Positions 33,808-41,817 of a stretch of 64,000 nucleotides of DNA are shown here, one piece after another. How positions within the stretch are numbered: position 1 is the stretch's first letter; the number at the start of each line of letters is the position of its first letter. The notes beneath the pieces are model-generated. The model was not told the origin of the DNA. It did no database searches and saw nothing but the letters and a program-made list of their open reading frames with translations. The position numbers and the translations under genes are program-made. This DNA is from Micromonospora_H sonneratiae (GTDB lineage Bacteria; Actinomycetota; Actinomycetes; Mycobacteriales; Micromonosporaceae), in contig NZ_JBHTMP010000001.1 of assembly GCF_042679305.1 (NCBI RefSeq), forward strand, positions 124,001 through 188,000, in the 5' to 3' direction.

Positions 33808-34540
33808 CCAATCTCAGCACCGCGCCGGTGGCGAACCTTGCCTCCGCCGAGCCGAGGTAGGCGATCGCCGCAGCGATCTCCTCGGGTTGGGACACCGGCG
33901 GGTCGACCAACGCCCGTCCGTGGGCCAGCAGCCGGGGGTCGGCGTCCGGTACCGGCGTCAACTCCCGGGTCAGCGGGGTGTCGATCGACCCGGGGCAGAC
34001 GCAGGCGACCCGTACGCCGACCGGGGCGTACTCCACCGCCAGCGCACGGGTCAGCGCGACCACACCGCCCTTGGCCGCCGAGTAGGCCGCGCTGTAGCGG
34101 TAGCCGCGTACGCCGGCCAGCGACGAGACGGTGACCAGCGCGCCCTTCGTCTTTGTCAGGTGCGGCAACGTCTCCCGGGCAACCAGGAAGGTGCCGGTGA
34201 GGTTGACCGCCAGCAGTCGTTCCCACTCGTCGAGTGCCACGTCGGTGGTGTGGCCGAAGGAAGCCACCCCGGCGGCGGTCACCACCAGGTCCAGTCGGCC
34301 ACCCCACTGGACGGCCCGGGTGACGGCCGCGCGTACGGCGCGTTCGTCACGAACGTCGGCCGGTACGGCGAGACCGGCCGGGCCGAGACCGGCGTCGTCC
34401 TCGGTCACGTCCAGGCAGGCCACCCGGGCACCCTCGTCCGCCAACCGCCGAGCCGTCGCCCGGCCCAGCCCGGAGGCGGCCCCGGTGACCAACGCGACCC
34501 TACCCGGGTAGCGGCCGGTCGTCACGACCGCACTGGTCAT
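33788..34540 (-). CDS. SDR oxidoreductase in the steroid operon
   Basis: A 250-residue classical SDR: TGAASGLG cofactor loop, catalytic Ser in SSLAG and YSAAK, and a C-terminal LRLDGGAGV. FabG-like proteins of this type oxidise 3-hydroxyacyl-CoA esters or ring hydroxyls. ATG at 34540 overlaps the enoyl-CoA hydratase stop by 4 bases. With the hydratase and dehydrogenases upstream it could complete a beta-oxidation round. Confidence 0.8.
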   Translation of the reverse strand: MTSAVVTTGRYPGRVALVTGAASGLGRATARRLADEGARVACLDVTEDDAGLGPAGLAVPADVRDERAVRAAVTRAVQWGGRLDLVVTAAGVASFGHTTDVALDEWERLLAVNLTGTFLVARETLPHLTKTKGALVTVSSLAGVRGYRYSAAYSAAKGGVVALTRALAVEYAPVGVRVACVCPGSIDTPLTRELTPVPDADPRLLAHGRALVDPPVSQPEEIAAAIAYLGSAEARFATGAVLRLDGGAGV

Positions 34541-35451
34541 GACGTCCGCGCCGGGCCGACAGTCGGGTCGCCAGGAGTGGCGGCGGCCCGGGTGGCGGCA
34601 TCGCGCATGGATCGGGCATCGTGACCGGCCAGTGAGTCGGCGCCGACCTCGGCGTTGTGGGCGTGCGCCAGGTGGTGCAGCCCGAAGACGGAGTCCATGC
34701 CCGCCTGCAGTCCCATCAGGTCCTCGGCCTGGTTGACCGCCTTCTTCGTCAGCGCCAGCCCGAGCCGGGGCATCGCCGCGATCCGTCGTGCGATGTCCCG
34801 CGTCGAATCGATCAGTTCGTCGCGGGGCACCACCCGGTTGACCATGCCGAGTTCCAGGGCACGGCCGGCTGGTACCCGCTCACCGAGGAAGAGGAACTCC
34901 TTGGCGAAGCGTGGCCCCATCACCCACGGGTGGGCGAAGTACTCCACGCCCGGTATGCCCATCCGGACCACCGGGTCGGCGAAGAACGCGTCGTCGGCGG
35001 CCACGATCAGGTCGCAGCACCAGGCCAGCATCAGCCCTCCGGCGACACACGCGCCCTGCACCATGGCGATGGTGGGCTTGGGAATCTCCCGCCACCGTCG
35101 ACACATCCCCAGGTAGACCTCGGACTCACGGGCGAACCGGCTCTCCGCACCGGCCTTGCCGACGTGGTCCCACCAGAGGCCGGCGCGGCGTGGGAACGAC
35201 CTGTCGATGTCCCGTCCCGGCGTGCCGATGTCGTGACCGGCCGAGAAGTGGTCCCCCGCCCCGGCCAGCACGATGACCTTGACGTCGTCGTCGGCGACCG
35301 CCCGGTAGAAGGCGTCATCGAGGGCGTAGGTCATCGCCGAGTTCTGCGCGTTGCGGTATCTCGGCCGGTTCATGGTCACGGTCGCGATACCATCGGCCAC
35401 CTCGTAGCGGATCACCTCGTCGGCCGGTCCGCCCGCTGCCTCGTCGCTCAC
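34537..35451 (-). CDS. enoyl-CoA hydratase/isomerase family protein (long, EchA13/19-like)
   Basis: A 304-residue crotonase. The oxyanion-hole stretches AGAGDHFSAGHDIG and VQGACVAGGLMLAWCCDLIVA are present, and VVRMGIPGVEYFAHPW occupies the catalytic-acid region. It has a longer insertion after the first oxyanion region (WWDHVGKAGAESRFARESEVYL) than ordinary hydratases. The GTG start at 35451 makes a GTGA overlap with the upstream dehydrogenase. It is distinct from echA20 in the same operon. Hydration or isomerisation of a steroid-derived enoyl-CoA is likely. Confidence 0.8.
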   Translation of the reverse strand: MSDEAAGGPADEVIRYEVADGIATVTMNRPRYRNAQNSAMTYALDDAFYRAVADDDVKVIVLAGAGDHFSAGHDIGTPGRDIDRSFPRRAGLWWDHVGKAGAESRFARESEVYLGMCRRWREIPKPTIAMVQGACVAGGLMLAWCCDLIVAADDAFFADPVVRMGIPGVEYFAHPWVMGPRFAKEFLFLGERVPAGRALELGMVNRVVPRDELIDSTRDIARRIAAMPRLGLALTKKAVNQAEDLMGLQAGMDSVFGLHHLAHAHNAEVGADSLAGHDARSMRDAATRAAATPGDPTVGPARTS

Positions 35452-36443
35452 GCCGCCACCTCCTCGTTCAGGTCGAGCGCGCCGGCCAGCCGGTCCAGGT
35501 GCGCGTCCACGTCGCAGTTGGCCGCCAACGCCCAGGTGCGCTTGGCGTAGAGGTGCAGGTCGTACTCGACGGTGTAGCCGATGGCGCCGTGGCACTGGAT
35601 CGCCGCCCGCGCCACCTCCTGCGCCGCCTCGGCCGCCAGGACCGCCGCCATCGAGACGTCCGTGGCGCGGTTCGGCCGCCGTTGGGCCACGGCCCAACCC
35701 GCAGCCTGTACGACGGGAGCAGCGAACTCGGTGCGCAGCAGCGCGTTGGCGAGGTGGTGCTTGACCGCCTGGAAACTGCCGACCGGTACACCGAACTGGC
35801 GGCGTGTTCCGACGTACTCCACGGTCAGGTCGAGCATCCGGCGGCCGAGTCCCACCAGTTGTGCCGCCGTGGCCAGGTCGACGTGGAGGCGGGCCGTCGA
35901 CACCAGCTCCGGATCGTCGGTGACCGGGTCCCCGGCGGTGTCGGGCAGCCGGGTCAGCGCCCGCGATCCGTCCACGGTGGCCAGGGTCGGACCGGGTTCC
36001 GGTGTGACGAGCCGGGCCTGGGTGTCGGTGAGGACCAGCACCAGGTCGGACCGGTCGCCGTACGGGACCAGACCGTCGGCACCGGCCACAGCGACCCGGG
36101 TGGCCCCGGACAGGACGTCCGGCAGGCGTGGGTCACCGACAGCGGCCAGCAACGGGGTCACCACCATGGCGGTCTCGGCGGCCGGCAGCGGCACCGCCGC
36201 GTAGCCGAACTCCTCCAGCAGCGGTACCAGGTCGGTCTCGTCCAGGCCCAGCCCGCCGGCCTCCTCGGGCACGGCCGTGCCGAAGACGTCCATCTGCGCC
36301 AGTGCGGTCCAGAGTTCGTCGACTGCGGCCTTCTCGCCGTCGGGCCAGGCTGCCCGTACCACGGCGGGCGGGCACTGGGCAGCCAGCATCTCCCGGACCG
36401 CGTCCCGCAACGCGATCTGGTCCTCGCTGAGGGCGAAGTGCAT
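35448..36443 (-). CDS. acyl-CoA dehydrogenase, FadE32/FadE33-like
   Basis: A 331-residue acyl-CoA dehydrogenase of the short type that pairs with a longer FadE to make alpha2beta2 enzymes in steroid-degrading actinobacteria. Seen: MHFALSEDQIALRDAV, VGTRRQFGVPVGSFQAVKHHLA, and IQCHGAIGYTVEYDLHLYAKR. The middle (FAD-binding beta domain) is short and divergent. It starts 18 bases after the fadE31-like gene, with GGAGGTGAC before the ATG, so the two probably form the heteromeric enzyme acting on a HIP-CoA catabolite. Confidence 0.82.
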   Translation of the reverse strand: MHFALSEDQIALRDAVREMLAAQCPPAVVRAAWPDGEKAAVDELWTALAQMDVFGTAVPEEAGGLGLDETDLVPLLEEFGYAAVPLPAAETAMVVTPLLAAVGDPRLPDVLSGATRVAVAGADGLVPYGDRSDLVLVLTDTQARLVTPEPGPTLATVDGSRALTRLPDTAGDPVTDDPELVSTARLHVDLATAAQLVGLGRRMLDLTVEYVGTRRQFGVPVGSFQAVKHHLANALLRTEFAAPVVQAAGWAVAQRRPNRATDVSMAAVLAAEAAQEVARAAIQCHGAIGYTVEYDLHLYAKRTWALAANCDVDAHLDRLAGALDLNEEVAA

Positions 36444-36461
36444 GTCACCTCCCTTTGTGCG

Positions 36462-37595
36462 TCAGGCTCGGGGCAGGCCGAGCACCCGCTCGGCGACGAT
36501 GTTGCGTTGGATCTCGTTGGTGCCGGCGTAGATCGGCCCGGAGAGGGAGAAGAGGAAGCCTCGACTCCACGGTCCGTCGAGTTCGGCGGCCGGTCCGAGC
36601 AGGTCCTGGGCGGTGGCGTGCAGGTCGATGTCGAGTTCCGACCAGAACAGCTTGTTCAGGCTGGACCGGGCGCCCGGCTGCCGGCCGTCCAGCAACTCAC
36701 TGACCTGGCGCAGGGTGAACAGCTGGTACGCCTGCGCGTTCAGCCAGGATCGGACCACCCGGTCCCGCAGGCGGGGCGGGAGTCGGCGGGACCGGGCCAG
36801 TTCGACGAGCCGGTCGGCGGCGGAGAGGAACCGCCCGGGTGAGCGCAGGGTCAGGCCCCGCTCTGAGCCGGTGGTAGCCATCGCCACCCGCCAGCCCTCG
36901 TCGACCCCGCCGAGGACGGCGCTGTCCGGCACGAAGGCGTCGTTGAAGAAGACCTCCGCGAAGCCCTCGTCGCCGTCGAGCCGTCCGAACCCGCGCACGG
37001 TCACTCCCGGGGTGTCCAGCGGAACCAGGAAGTAGGTGAGTCCCCGGTGCCGCTGTGCCGTCGGATCGGTACGGAACAGTCCGAACAGGTGGGTGCAGAA
37101 CGCGCCCCGGGTGGTCCAGGTCTTCTGGCCGGTGAGCCGCCAGCCGCCGGCTGCCTCGTCCCGTACCGCCCGGCTGCTGATGCCGGCCAGGTCGCTGCCG
37201 GCTTCCGGTTCGGACCAGCCCTGACACCACAGGTCCTCGGCGGCGGCGATCCGGGGCAGCAGCAGATCCTGTTGCTGCGGGGAGCCGAACTCGAACAGGG
37301 TGGGCGCCAGCAGGAAGATGCCGTTCTGGGTGACCCGCTGCGGGGCACCGGCCGCGTAGTACTCCTCCTCGAAGATCAACCATTCCCACAGCGAGGCGTC
37401 ACGGCCGCCGTACCGGGCCGGCCAGGAGACCGCCGCCCACCGTGCGGCGTACAACTGCTTCTCCCATTCGACGTGCCGGGCGAAACCCTCCCGGGTGTCG
37501 CCGGACGGCAGCGGCTCGGCGGGTACGTTGGCCCGCAGCCAGTCCCGGGCCTCGGCCCGGAACGCCGCCTCCGCCGGAGTGTCGGTCAGGTCCAT
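36462..37595 (-). CDS. fadE31: acyl-CoA dehydrogenase, FadE31 orthologue
   Basis: A 377-residue dehydrogenase. The blocks FARHVEWEKQLY, WPARYGGRDASLWEWLIFEEEYYAAGAPQR and LTLRSPGRFLSAADRLVEL match my recollection of mycobacterial FadE31. The usual YEGT catalytic motif reads YAGTNEIQRNIVAERVLGLPR, so the canonical glutamate is Ala. The partner subunit or another residue should supply the base, as in other steroid FadE enzymes. The stop of echA20 overlaps its start (TGATG). Confidence 0.85.
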   Translation of the reverse strand: MDLTDTPAEAAFRAEARDWLRANVPAEPLPSGDTREGFARHVEWEKQLYAARWAAVSWPARYGGRDASLWEWLIFEEEYYAAGAPQRVTQNGIFLLAPTLFEFGSPQQQDLLLPRIAAAEDLWCQGWSEPEAGSDLAGISSRAVRDEAAGGWRLTGQKTWTTRGAFCTHLFGLFRTDPTAQRHRGLTYFLVPLDTPGVTVRGFGRLDGDEGFAEVFFNDAFVPDSAVLGGVDEGWRVAMATTGSERGLTLRSPGRFLSAADRLVELARSRRLPPRLRDRVVRSWLNAQAYQLFTLRQVSELLDGRQPGARSSLNKLFWSELDIDLHATAQDLLGPAAELDGPWSRGFLFSLSGPIYAGTNEIQRNIVAERVLGLPRA

Positions 37596-38332
37596 CAGGG
37601 CCGCCCGAACTCGTCACGGACCCGGTCCGCCACACCGGACAGGTTGAGTTCGAAGGTGAAGCCCTGCTCGTAGCGGTAGCTGCGCTTGACGTCCCACGGG
37701 TCGATGCCGTTGAGCGAGGCCTTGGCGGCCCGGATCACGGTCGGGTCCTTGGCCGCGATCTCCCGGGCCACGGCCAGCGCCGCGTCGCGCAGTTCCGCCC
37801 GGGGCACCACGGTGAGGACCGAGCCGTAGGCGTGCAGTTCGGCGGCGGTCGCGGTGGCGGAGGTGTACATCATCGCCCGCATGCGGTGCTGCGGCACCAG
37901 CCGGGACAGGTGGGTGGCCGCACCGAGTGCGCCCCGGTCGACCTCGGGCAGACCGAAGGTCGCGTCGTCGCTGGCGACGATGATGTCCGAGTTGCCGACC
38001 AGGCCGATACCGCCACCGAGGCAGAAGCCGTGCACCGCGGAGATAACCGGTACGGGGCAGTCGTAGACGGCGGCGAACGCGGCGGCGCACCCCCGGTTGA
38101 CCTCGACCAGCGCACCGAAGTCCGTGGCCGCCTGTAGCTCCTTGATGTCCACCCCGGCGTTGAAGCCCCGGCCCTCGGCCCGTAGCACCACCACGCGTAC
38201 GGCGGCGTTCGCCCCGAGTGCGTTGAGCGCGTCGGCGAGGCCGTACCAGCCGGCCACCGGCAGGGCGTTGACCGGCGGGTTGTCCATGACGACCTCGGCG
38301 ATGCCGTCGCCGTCCACCGTCGTGTTGATCAT
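37595..38332 (-). CDS. echA20: EchA20, crotonase-family ring hydrolase of HIP catabolism
   Basis: A 245-residue crotonase closely matching mycobacterial EchA20 as remembered: RAEGRGFNAGVDIKE, GFCLGGGIGLVGNSDIIVASDDATFGLPEVDRGALGAATHLSRLVPQH and YEQGFTFELNLSGVADRVRDEF. EchA20 hydrolytically opens ring D of the HIP-CoA catabolite, giving the substrate of IpdAB-dependent ring C opening. Overlaps the MaoC gene by 4 bases; part of the operon from ipdF. Very confident on orthology. Confidence 0.92.
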   Translation of the reverse strand: MINTTVDGDGIAEVVMDNPPVNALPVAGWYGLADALNALGANAAVRVVVLRAEGRGFNAGVDIKELQAATDFGALVEVNRGCAAAFAAVYDCPVPVISAVHGFCLGGGIGLVGNSDIIVASDDATFGLPEVDRGALGAATHLSRLVPQHRMRAMMYTSATATAAELHAYGSVLTVVPRAELRDAALAVAREIAAKDPTVIRAAKASLNGIDPWDVKRSYRYEQGFTFELNLSGVADRVRDEFGRP

Positions 38333-38751
38333 GTTTGCTCCTCGGAGAACGGTGACCGCCCGGCCACAAACGTCGCCCAGCCCTGTACGGCCACCGCGCC
38401 GGTCTGGGTGCTACAGGTCAACTCCAGGTCACAACGGGTTTCACCGTCCTGCTCGTACTCCCGCACCACCTGGCCGGTGCAGGTGAGGGTGTCGCCGGGA
38501 AACACCTGTGCGGCGAAGCGCACCCGGAACCGTCGTACCGCGTCGGCGCCGAGCCAGTCGGTGGCCCAGGTCGCCAGCAGCCCGGCGGAGAGCATGCCCA
38601 GGGCCAGTGGTGCCGGCAACCCGGCGGCGCGGGCGAACGGCTCGTCGTGGTGGATCGCGTAGAAGTCGCCGGAGGCACCCTGGTAGCGGACCAGGTCGGT
38701 ACGGGTCAACGGCCCGTAGACCAGCGGCTCGGGAACGGTGACCGTACTCAT
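38329..38751 (-). CDS. MaoC-type enoyl-CoA hydratase, catalytic subunit
   Basis: A 140-residue hotdog hydratase with the catalytic dyad in GASGDFYAIHHDEPFA (Asp and His of the hydratase-2 motif). It is encoded just after a second hotdog protein lacking that motif (4-base overlap), the layout of heteromeric MaoC hydratases known from steroid side-chain degradation. It probably hydrates an enoyl-CoA from steroid rings or side chain; this pair is not part of the mycobacterial KstR2 regulon as I recall it. Confidence 0.83.
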   Translation of the reverse strand: MSTVTVPEPLVYGPLTRTDLVRYQGASGDFYAIHHDEPFARAAGLPAPLALGMLSAGLLATWATDWLGADAVRRFRVRFAAQVFPGDTLTCTGQVVREYEQDGETRCDLELTCSTQTGAVAVQGWATFVAGRSPFSEEQT

Positions 38752-39191
38752 GCCGACTCCCCCAGTCCCGCGGTCTCCACCCCGGTCAGCCGCGCCTCGG
38801 CGACCAGCCGGCCGGAGGCGTCACGGAACTCGGTCACCATCACGGCGAAGGTGAGCGTCCCCCGCCGCCCCTGCTTGTCGTAGATGTCCTCGATCCGGGA
38901 CCGGCAGGTGAGCTTCTCCCCGGCACGGGGCGGCGGTCCGTGGAAGACGAACTCCTGCTCGGCGTGCAGGCCCCGGCTCGGGTCCATCCGCACCTCCCGC
39001 CAGGGGTCGGCCTCCTCGGACTGCCAGAAGACCATCGTGGTGAGGAAGGTGGCCGGGACGACCGGTGCCGGGTCCACCAGGTAGGCCGGGTTTTCCGAGC
39101 CGGTGGCCACCGCGAACTCGCGGATCTTTCCGCGCTCGATCTCCATGCCGAACTCGGCGCCGGCGCGGCCCTTCGCCGCGACATCGACCAT
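38748..39191 (-). CDS. MaoC/FAS1-like hydratase partner, non-catalytic hotdog subunit
   Basis: A 147-residue protein with the N-terminal MaoC-like fold (GMEIERGKIREFAVATGSENPAYLVDPAPVVPATF). The hydratase motif GD-x-NP-x-H is replaced by GSENPAYLV, so the Asp and His are absent. It likely completes the substrate tunnel of the neighbouring catalytic subunit. Starts after AAGGGAAG at 39191; four imperfect repeats separate it from ipdF. Confidence 0.8.
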   Translation of the reverse strand: MVDVAAKGRAGAEFGMEIERGKIREFAVATGSENPAYLVDPAPVVPATFLTTMVFWQSEEADPWREVRMDPSRGLHAEQEFVFHGPPPRAGEKLTCRSRIEDIYDKQGRRGTLTFAVMVTEFRDASGRLVAEARLTGVETAGLGESA

Positions 39192-39210
39192 CGGGCTCTT
39201 CCCTTCTGAC

Positions 39211-39311
39211 GAGTGCTGGTTGCTGACCCGCGCACGGGTGTTGGCTGCTGCTGGCCCCCACTCGGGGGTGCCGGCTGCTGCCGACCTGCTCAGGGGTGCT
39301 GGCTGCTGACC
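39211..39311. repeat. four imperfect ~18-base repeats between ipdF and maoC
   Basis: Units like GGGTGCTGGCTGCTGACC occur at about 39211, 39236, 39266 and 39294, spaced 25-30 bases. The last runs into the 3-prime end of ipdF (stop at 39290). Reading on the coding strand they would give a run of CAGC-rich segments in the intergenic mRNA. Possibly replication slippage or an mRNA structure; function unknown. Confidence 0.6.
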
Positions 39312-40057
39312 GAGATGACCTCGCCGACCAGGTACGAGGCGTAGTCGCTGGCCAGAAACACGATCACGTTGGCGACCTCCCAGGGTTCGGCCGCCCGGCC
39401 GAACGCCTCCCTACTGGTCAACTCAGCGAGTAGGTCGTCGGTGGTGACCTTGGACAGGTGCGGGTGCATCGCCAGGGACGGGGCGACCGCATTGACCCGT
39501 ACGCCGGCCTTGGCGGCCTCCAGGGCGGAGGCGCGGGTCAGCGCCATCACCCCGGCCTTGGCCGCCGCGTAGTGCGCCTGCCCCTCCTGCGCCCGCCAGC
39601 CGATGACCGAGGAGTTGTTGACGATCGCGCCGGTCCCCCGGGGCATCATGTGCCGTAGCGCGGCCCGGGTGCAGCGGAACGTCCCGGTCAGCGTGACGTC
39701 CAGGACGCTGTGCCACTGTTCGTCGGTCATCTCCACCACCGGTGCCGTACCGCCCAGGCCGGCGTTGTTGACCAGGACGTCGAGCTGCCCGTACGCCCCG
39801 ATCACCGTGTCGAACATCCGCTGCACCTGCGCCTCGTCGGTGACGTCGCAGACCACCGACACCGGCTCGCTGCCCATCACCTCGGCCAGCCGGGCGGCCG
39901 ACTCGGCGAGTCGGCGCTCGTGCCGGTCGCTGATCGCCACCCGGGCCCCCTCCTGGGCACACCGTTCGGCGGTCGCGTAACCGATCCCGGTGCCGGCGGC
40001 GGCGGTCACCAGCACGGTGCGGCCGGCGAGTAGTTGATGACTGGTCGGTGCGGACAC
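39290..40057 (-). CDS. ipdF: IpdF, SDR of HIP-CoA catabolism
   Basis: A 255-residue SDR matching remembered mycobacterial IpdF: TVLVTAAAGTGIGYATAERC, ISDRHERRLAES, NNSSVIGWRAQEGQAHYAAAKAGVMALTR and the distinctive end GEVISVSSQHP. It oxidises the hydroxyl formed in the HIP-CoA pathway. The GTG at 40057, preceded by GAAGGAG at 6 bases, is chosen over ATG 40102, which lacks a ribosome site and would sit 12 bases from the operator. First gene of a nine-gene operon running to 32203. Confidence 0.9.
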   Translation of the reverse strand: MSAPTSHQLLAGRTVLVTAAAGTGIGYATAERCAQEGARVAISDRHERRLAESAARLAEVMGSEPVSVVCDVTDEAQVQRMFDTVIGAYGQLDVLVNNAGLGGTAPVVEMTDEQWHSVLDVTLTGTFRCTRAALRHMMPRGTGAIVNNSSVIGWRAQEGQAHYAAAKAGVMALTRASALEAAKAGVRVNAVAPSLAMHPHLSKVTTDDLLAELTSREAFGRAAEPWEVANVIVFLASDYASYLVGEVISVSSQHP

Positions 40058-40114
40058 GACAGACTCCTTCACCGTCACGTCCCGGCTGATCCGGACGGAC
40101 ATCTCAGAGAAGCT

Positions 40115-40128
40115 ACCAAGCGCTTGCT
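40115..40128. promoter_or_regulatory. KstR2-type operator ACCAAGCGCTTGCT
   Basis: One mismatch from the ideal palindrome, full match to AnCAAGnnCTTGnT. Located 57 bases before the ipdF GTG, in the short gap after the PaaY-like gene (ends 40137). Controls the long ipdF operon. Confidence 0.85.
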
Positions 40129-40136
40129 TGGGATGT

Positions 40137-40757
40137 CTAGGGTTCGGCTCGTTGTCGGCGGTACTCGGCCAACGGCACGGCCACACTGGCGTCAGTGGAC
40201 AACCGGGGTCGGTCGGCCTCGACCGCCGGCAGCGGCGTCACCGGGCGCAGGGTGGCCAGCGACCGCTCGGCCAACCGCTGATACGTCCGGGTGCCGTTGG
40301 CCTTCCAGGCCAGTTCGTCGGCGGTCAGCTGTCGCCGTACCTCGGCCGGAGCGCCGGTGACCAGCGTCTGCGGCGGCACCACGAATCCCGCCCGGACGAA
40401 ACTGTGCGCTCCGACGAAGGCCCGCTGGCCCACCACGGCACCGTCCATCACCACGGCACTCATTCCGACGAGTGCGCCCTCGCCGATACGGCAGCCGTGC
40501 AGCACCGCGCCGTGCCCGACGTGGCCGTCCCGTTCGAGGACGGCCTCCGTACCCGGGAAGGTGTGGAACGAACAGTGGTCCTGGAGGTTCGAGCCGGCCG
40601 CCATGACGATCCGGCCGAAGTCACCGCGCAGGCTGGCGAACGGGCCGACGTAACAGCCCGGTCCGACGTGTACGTCGCCGATCAGGACCGCCGTCGGGTG
40701 GACGTAGGCGGTCGGGTCGACCACCGGAACGACACCGTCGATCTCATACGCCGGCAT
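40137..40757 (-). CDS. hexapeptide-repeat protein, PaaY/gamma-carbonic-anhydrase-like
   Basis: A 206-residue left-handed beta-helix protein with hexapeptide repeats (PTAVLIGDVHVGPGCYVGPFASLRGD... GHGAVLHGCRIGEGALVGMSAVVMDGAVVG). The three metal histidines of this family are plausible at DHCSFHTF and VGHGAVLHG. PaaY relatives hydrolyse toxic dead-end CoA thioesters in aromatic degradation. Here it is the fourth gene after ipdA, ipdB and ipdC and may do the same for steroid CoA esters. ATG at 40757 is used; GTG 40769 would overlap ipdC by 26 bases instead of 14. Confidence 0.78.
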   Translation of the reverse strand: MPAYEIDGVVPVVDPTAYVHPTAVLIGDVHVGPGCYVGPFASLRGDFGRIVMAAGSNLQDHCSFHTFPGTEAVLERDGHVGHGAVLHGCRIGEGALVGMSAVVMDGAVVGQRAFVGAHSFVRAGFVVPPQTLVTGAPAEVRRQLTADELAWKANGTRTYQRLAERSLATLRPVTPLPAVEADRPRLSTDASVAVPLAEYRRQRAEP

Positions 40758-41817
40758 CGACGTCACCACCGAACGAGGCCAGCACGCTCCGGGCCTGTCC
40801 CATGATCCGGTCGATCAGTTCGGCGCAACCGGGCAGGTCGTCGATCAGTCCGCTGACCTGACCGGTGGACATCACCCCGAGTTCCGGTCGCCCGTCGACC
40901 ATCGCGGCCTTGAGGAGCATCGGGGTGTTCGCCGCCAGCACCACCTGACTGAGCGCCAGGCCATGCGAGCGGCGCATGGCCAGTCCCTCCCGGACCATGT
41001 CGCGCCACGGCGTACCGGTCAGCTTCTGGAAGGCCACCGCACTGCGCAGTGCCCGCGCCAGCCGCCGGGTCCGCCCCGCCCCGGCCAACCCGTCCACGAA
41101 CGGGGTACGCAGCAGGCGCTGCGGCACCCCGTCCAGCGCGTCGGTGACGACCGTGTCGGTGACCGAGGCCCCCAGATAGAGCTGCTTCACCGCGTCCGGG
41201 ACGTCACTGTCGCTGGTCAACAGGAACCGGGTGCCCATCGCGATGCCGGCGGCGCCGTAGGCCAGCGCCGCCACCAGGCCACGTCCGTCGAAGAACCCAC
41301 CGGCGGCGATGACCGGGATGTCCACCGCGTCGACCACCTGGGGCAGTAGCAGGGTGGTCGGCACCGGGCCGGTGTGACCGCCGCCCTCACCACCCTGTAC
41401 GACCACCGCGTCCGCCCCCCAGCCGGCGACCTTCTCAGCGTGCCGGCGAGCACCCACCGAGGGCACAACGACCACGCCGGCGTCCTTGAGCCGGGCGATC
41501 AGCTCGGGTTTGGGCGCCAGCGCGAACGAGGCGACCTTCACCCGTTCGCGGATGAGCAGCGCGACCCGGTCCAGGACGTCGGGGGCGTCGGCCCGAAGGT
41601 TGACCCCGAACGGCGCGTCGGTGAGTTCCCGGGTCTCCCGGATCGCCGTCTCCAGCTCGGGGTAGCTCATCGTGGCACTGGCCAGGATCCCCAGCCCACC
41701 GGCGTTGGCGGTGGCCGCCGTCAGCCGTGGTCCGGAGACCCAGCCCATGCCGGTCTGCACGATCGGATAACGCACCCCGAAGAGGTCACAGATCCGGGTG
41801 TGCAGGGCCGTCGTCAA
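40744..41817 (-). CDS. ipdC: IpdC, FMN-dependent oxidoreductase of the nitronate monooxygenase family
   Basis: A 357-residue TIM-barrel flavoprotein. It begins DLFGVRYPIVQTGMGWVSGPRLTAATANAGGLGILAS and has VVQGGEGGGHTGPVPT and VIAAGGFFDGRG, the flavin-phosphate elements of the 2-nitropropane dioxygenase/IpdC family. IpdC acts on a hydroxy-HIP-CoA intermediate in steroid ring C/D degradation. The start overlaps ipdB by 4 bases and follows the order ipdA-ipdB-ipdC seen in mycobacteria and rhodococci. Confidence 0.9.
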   Translation of the reverse strand: MTTALHTRICDLFGVRYPIVQTGMGWVSGPRLTAATANAGGLGILASATMSYPELETAIRETRELTDAPFGVNLRADAPDVLDRVALLIRERVKVASFALAPKPELIARLKDAGVVVVPSVGARRHAEKVAGWGADAVVVQGGEGGGHTGPVPTTLLLPQVVDAVDIPVIAAGGFFDGRGLVAALAYGAAGIAMGTRFLLTSDSDVPDAVKQLYLGASVTDTVVTDALDGVPQRLLRTPFVDGLAGAGRTRRLARALRSAVAFQKLTGTPWRDMVREGLAMRRSHGLALSQVVLAANTPMLLKAAMVDGRPELGVMSTGQVSGLIDDLPGCAELIDRIMGQARSVLASFGGDVDAGV

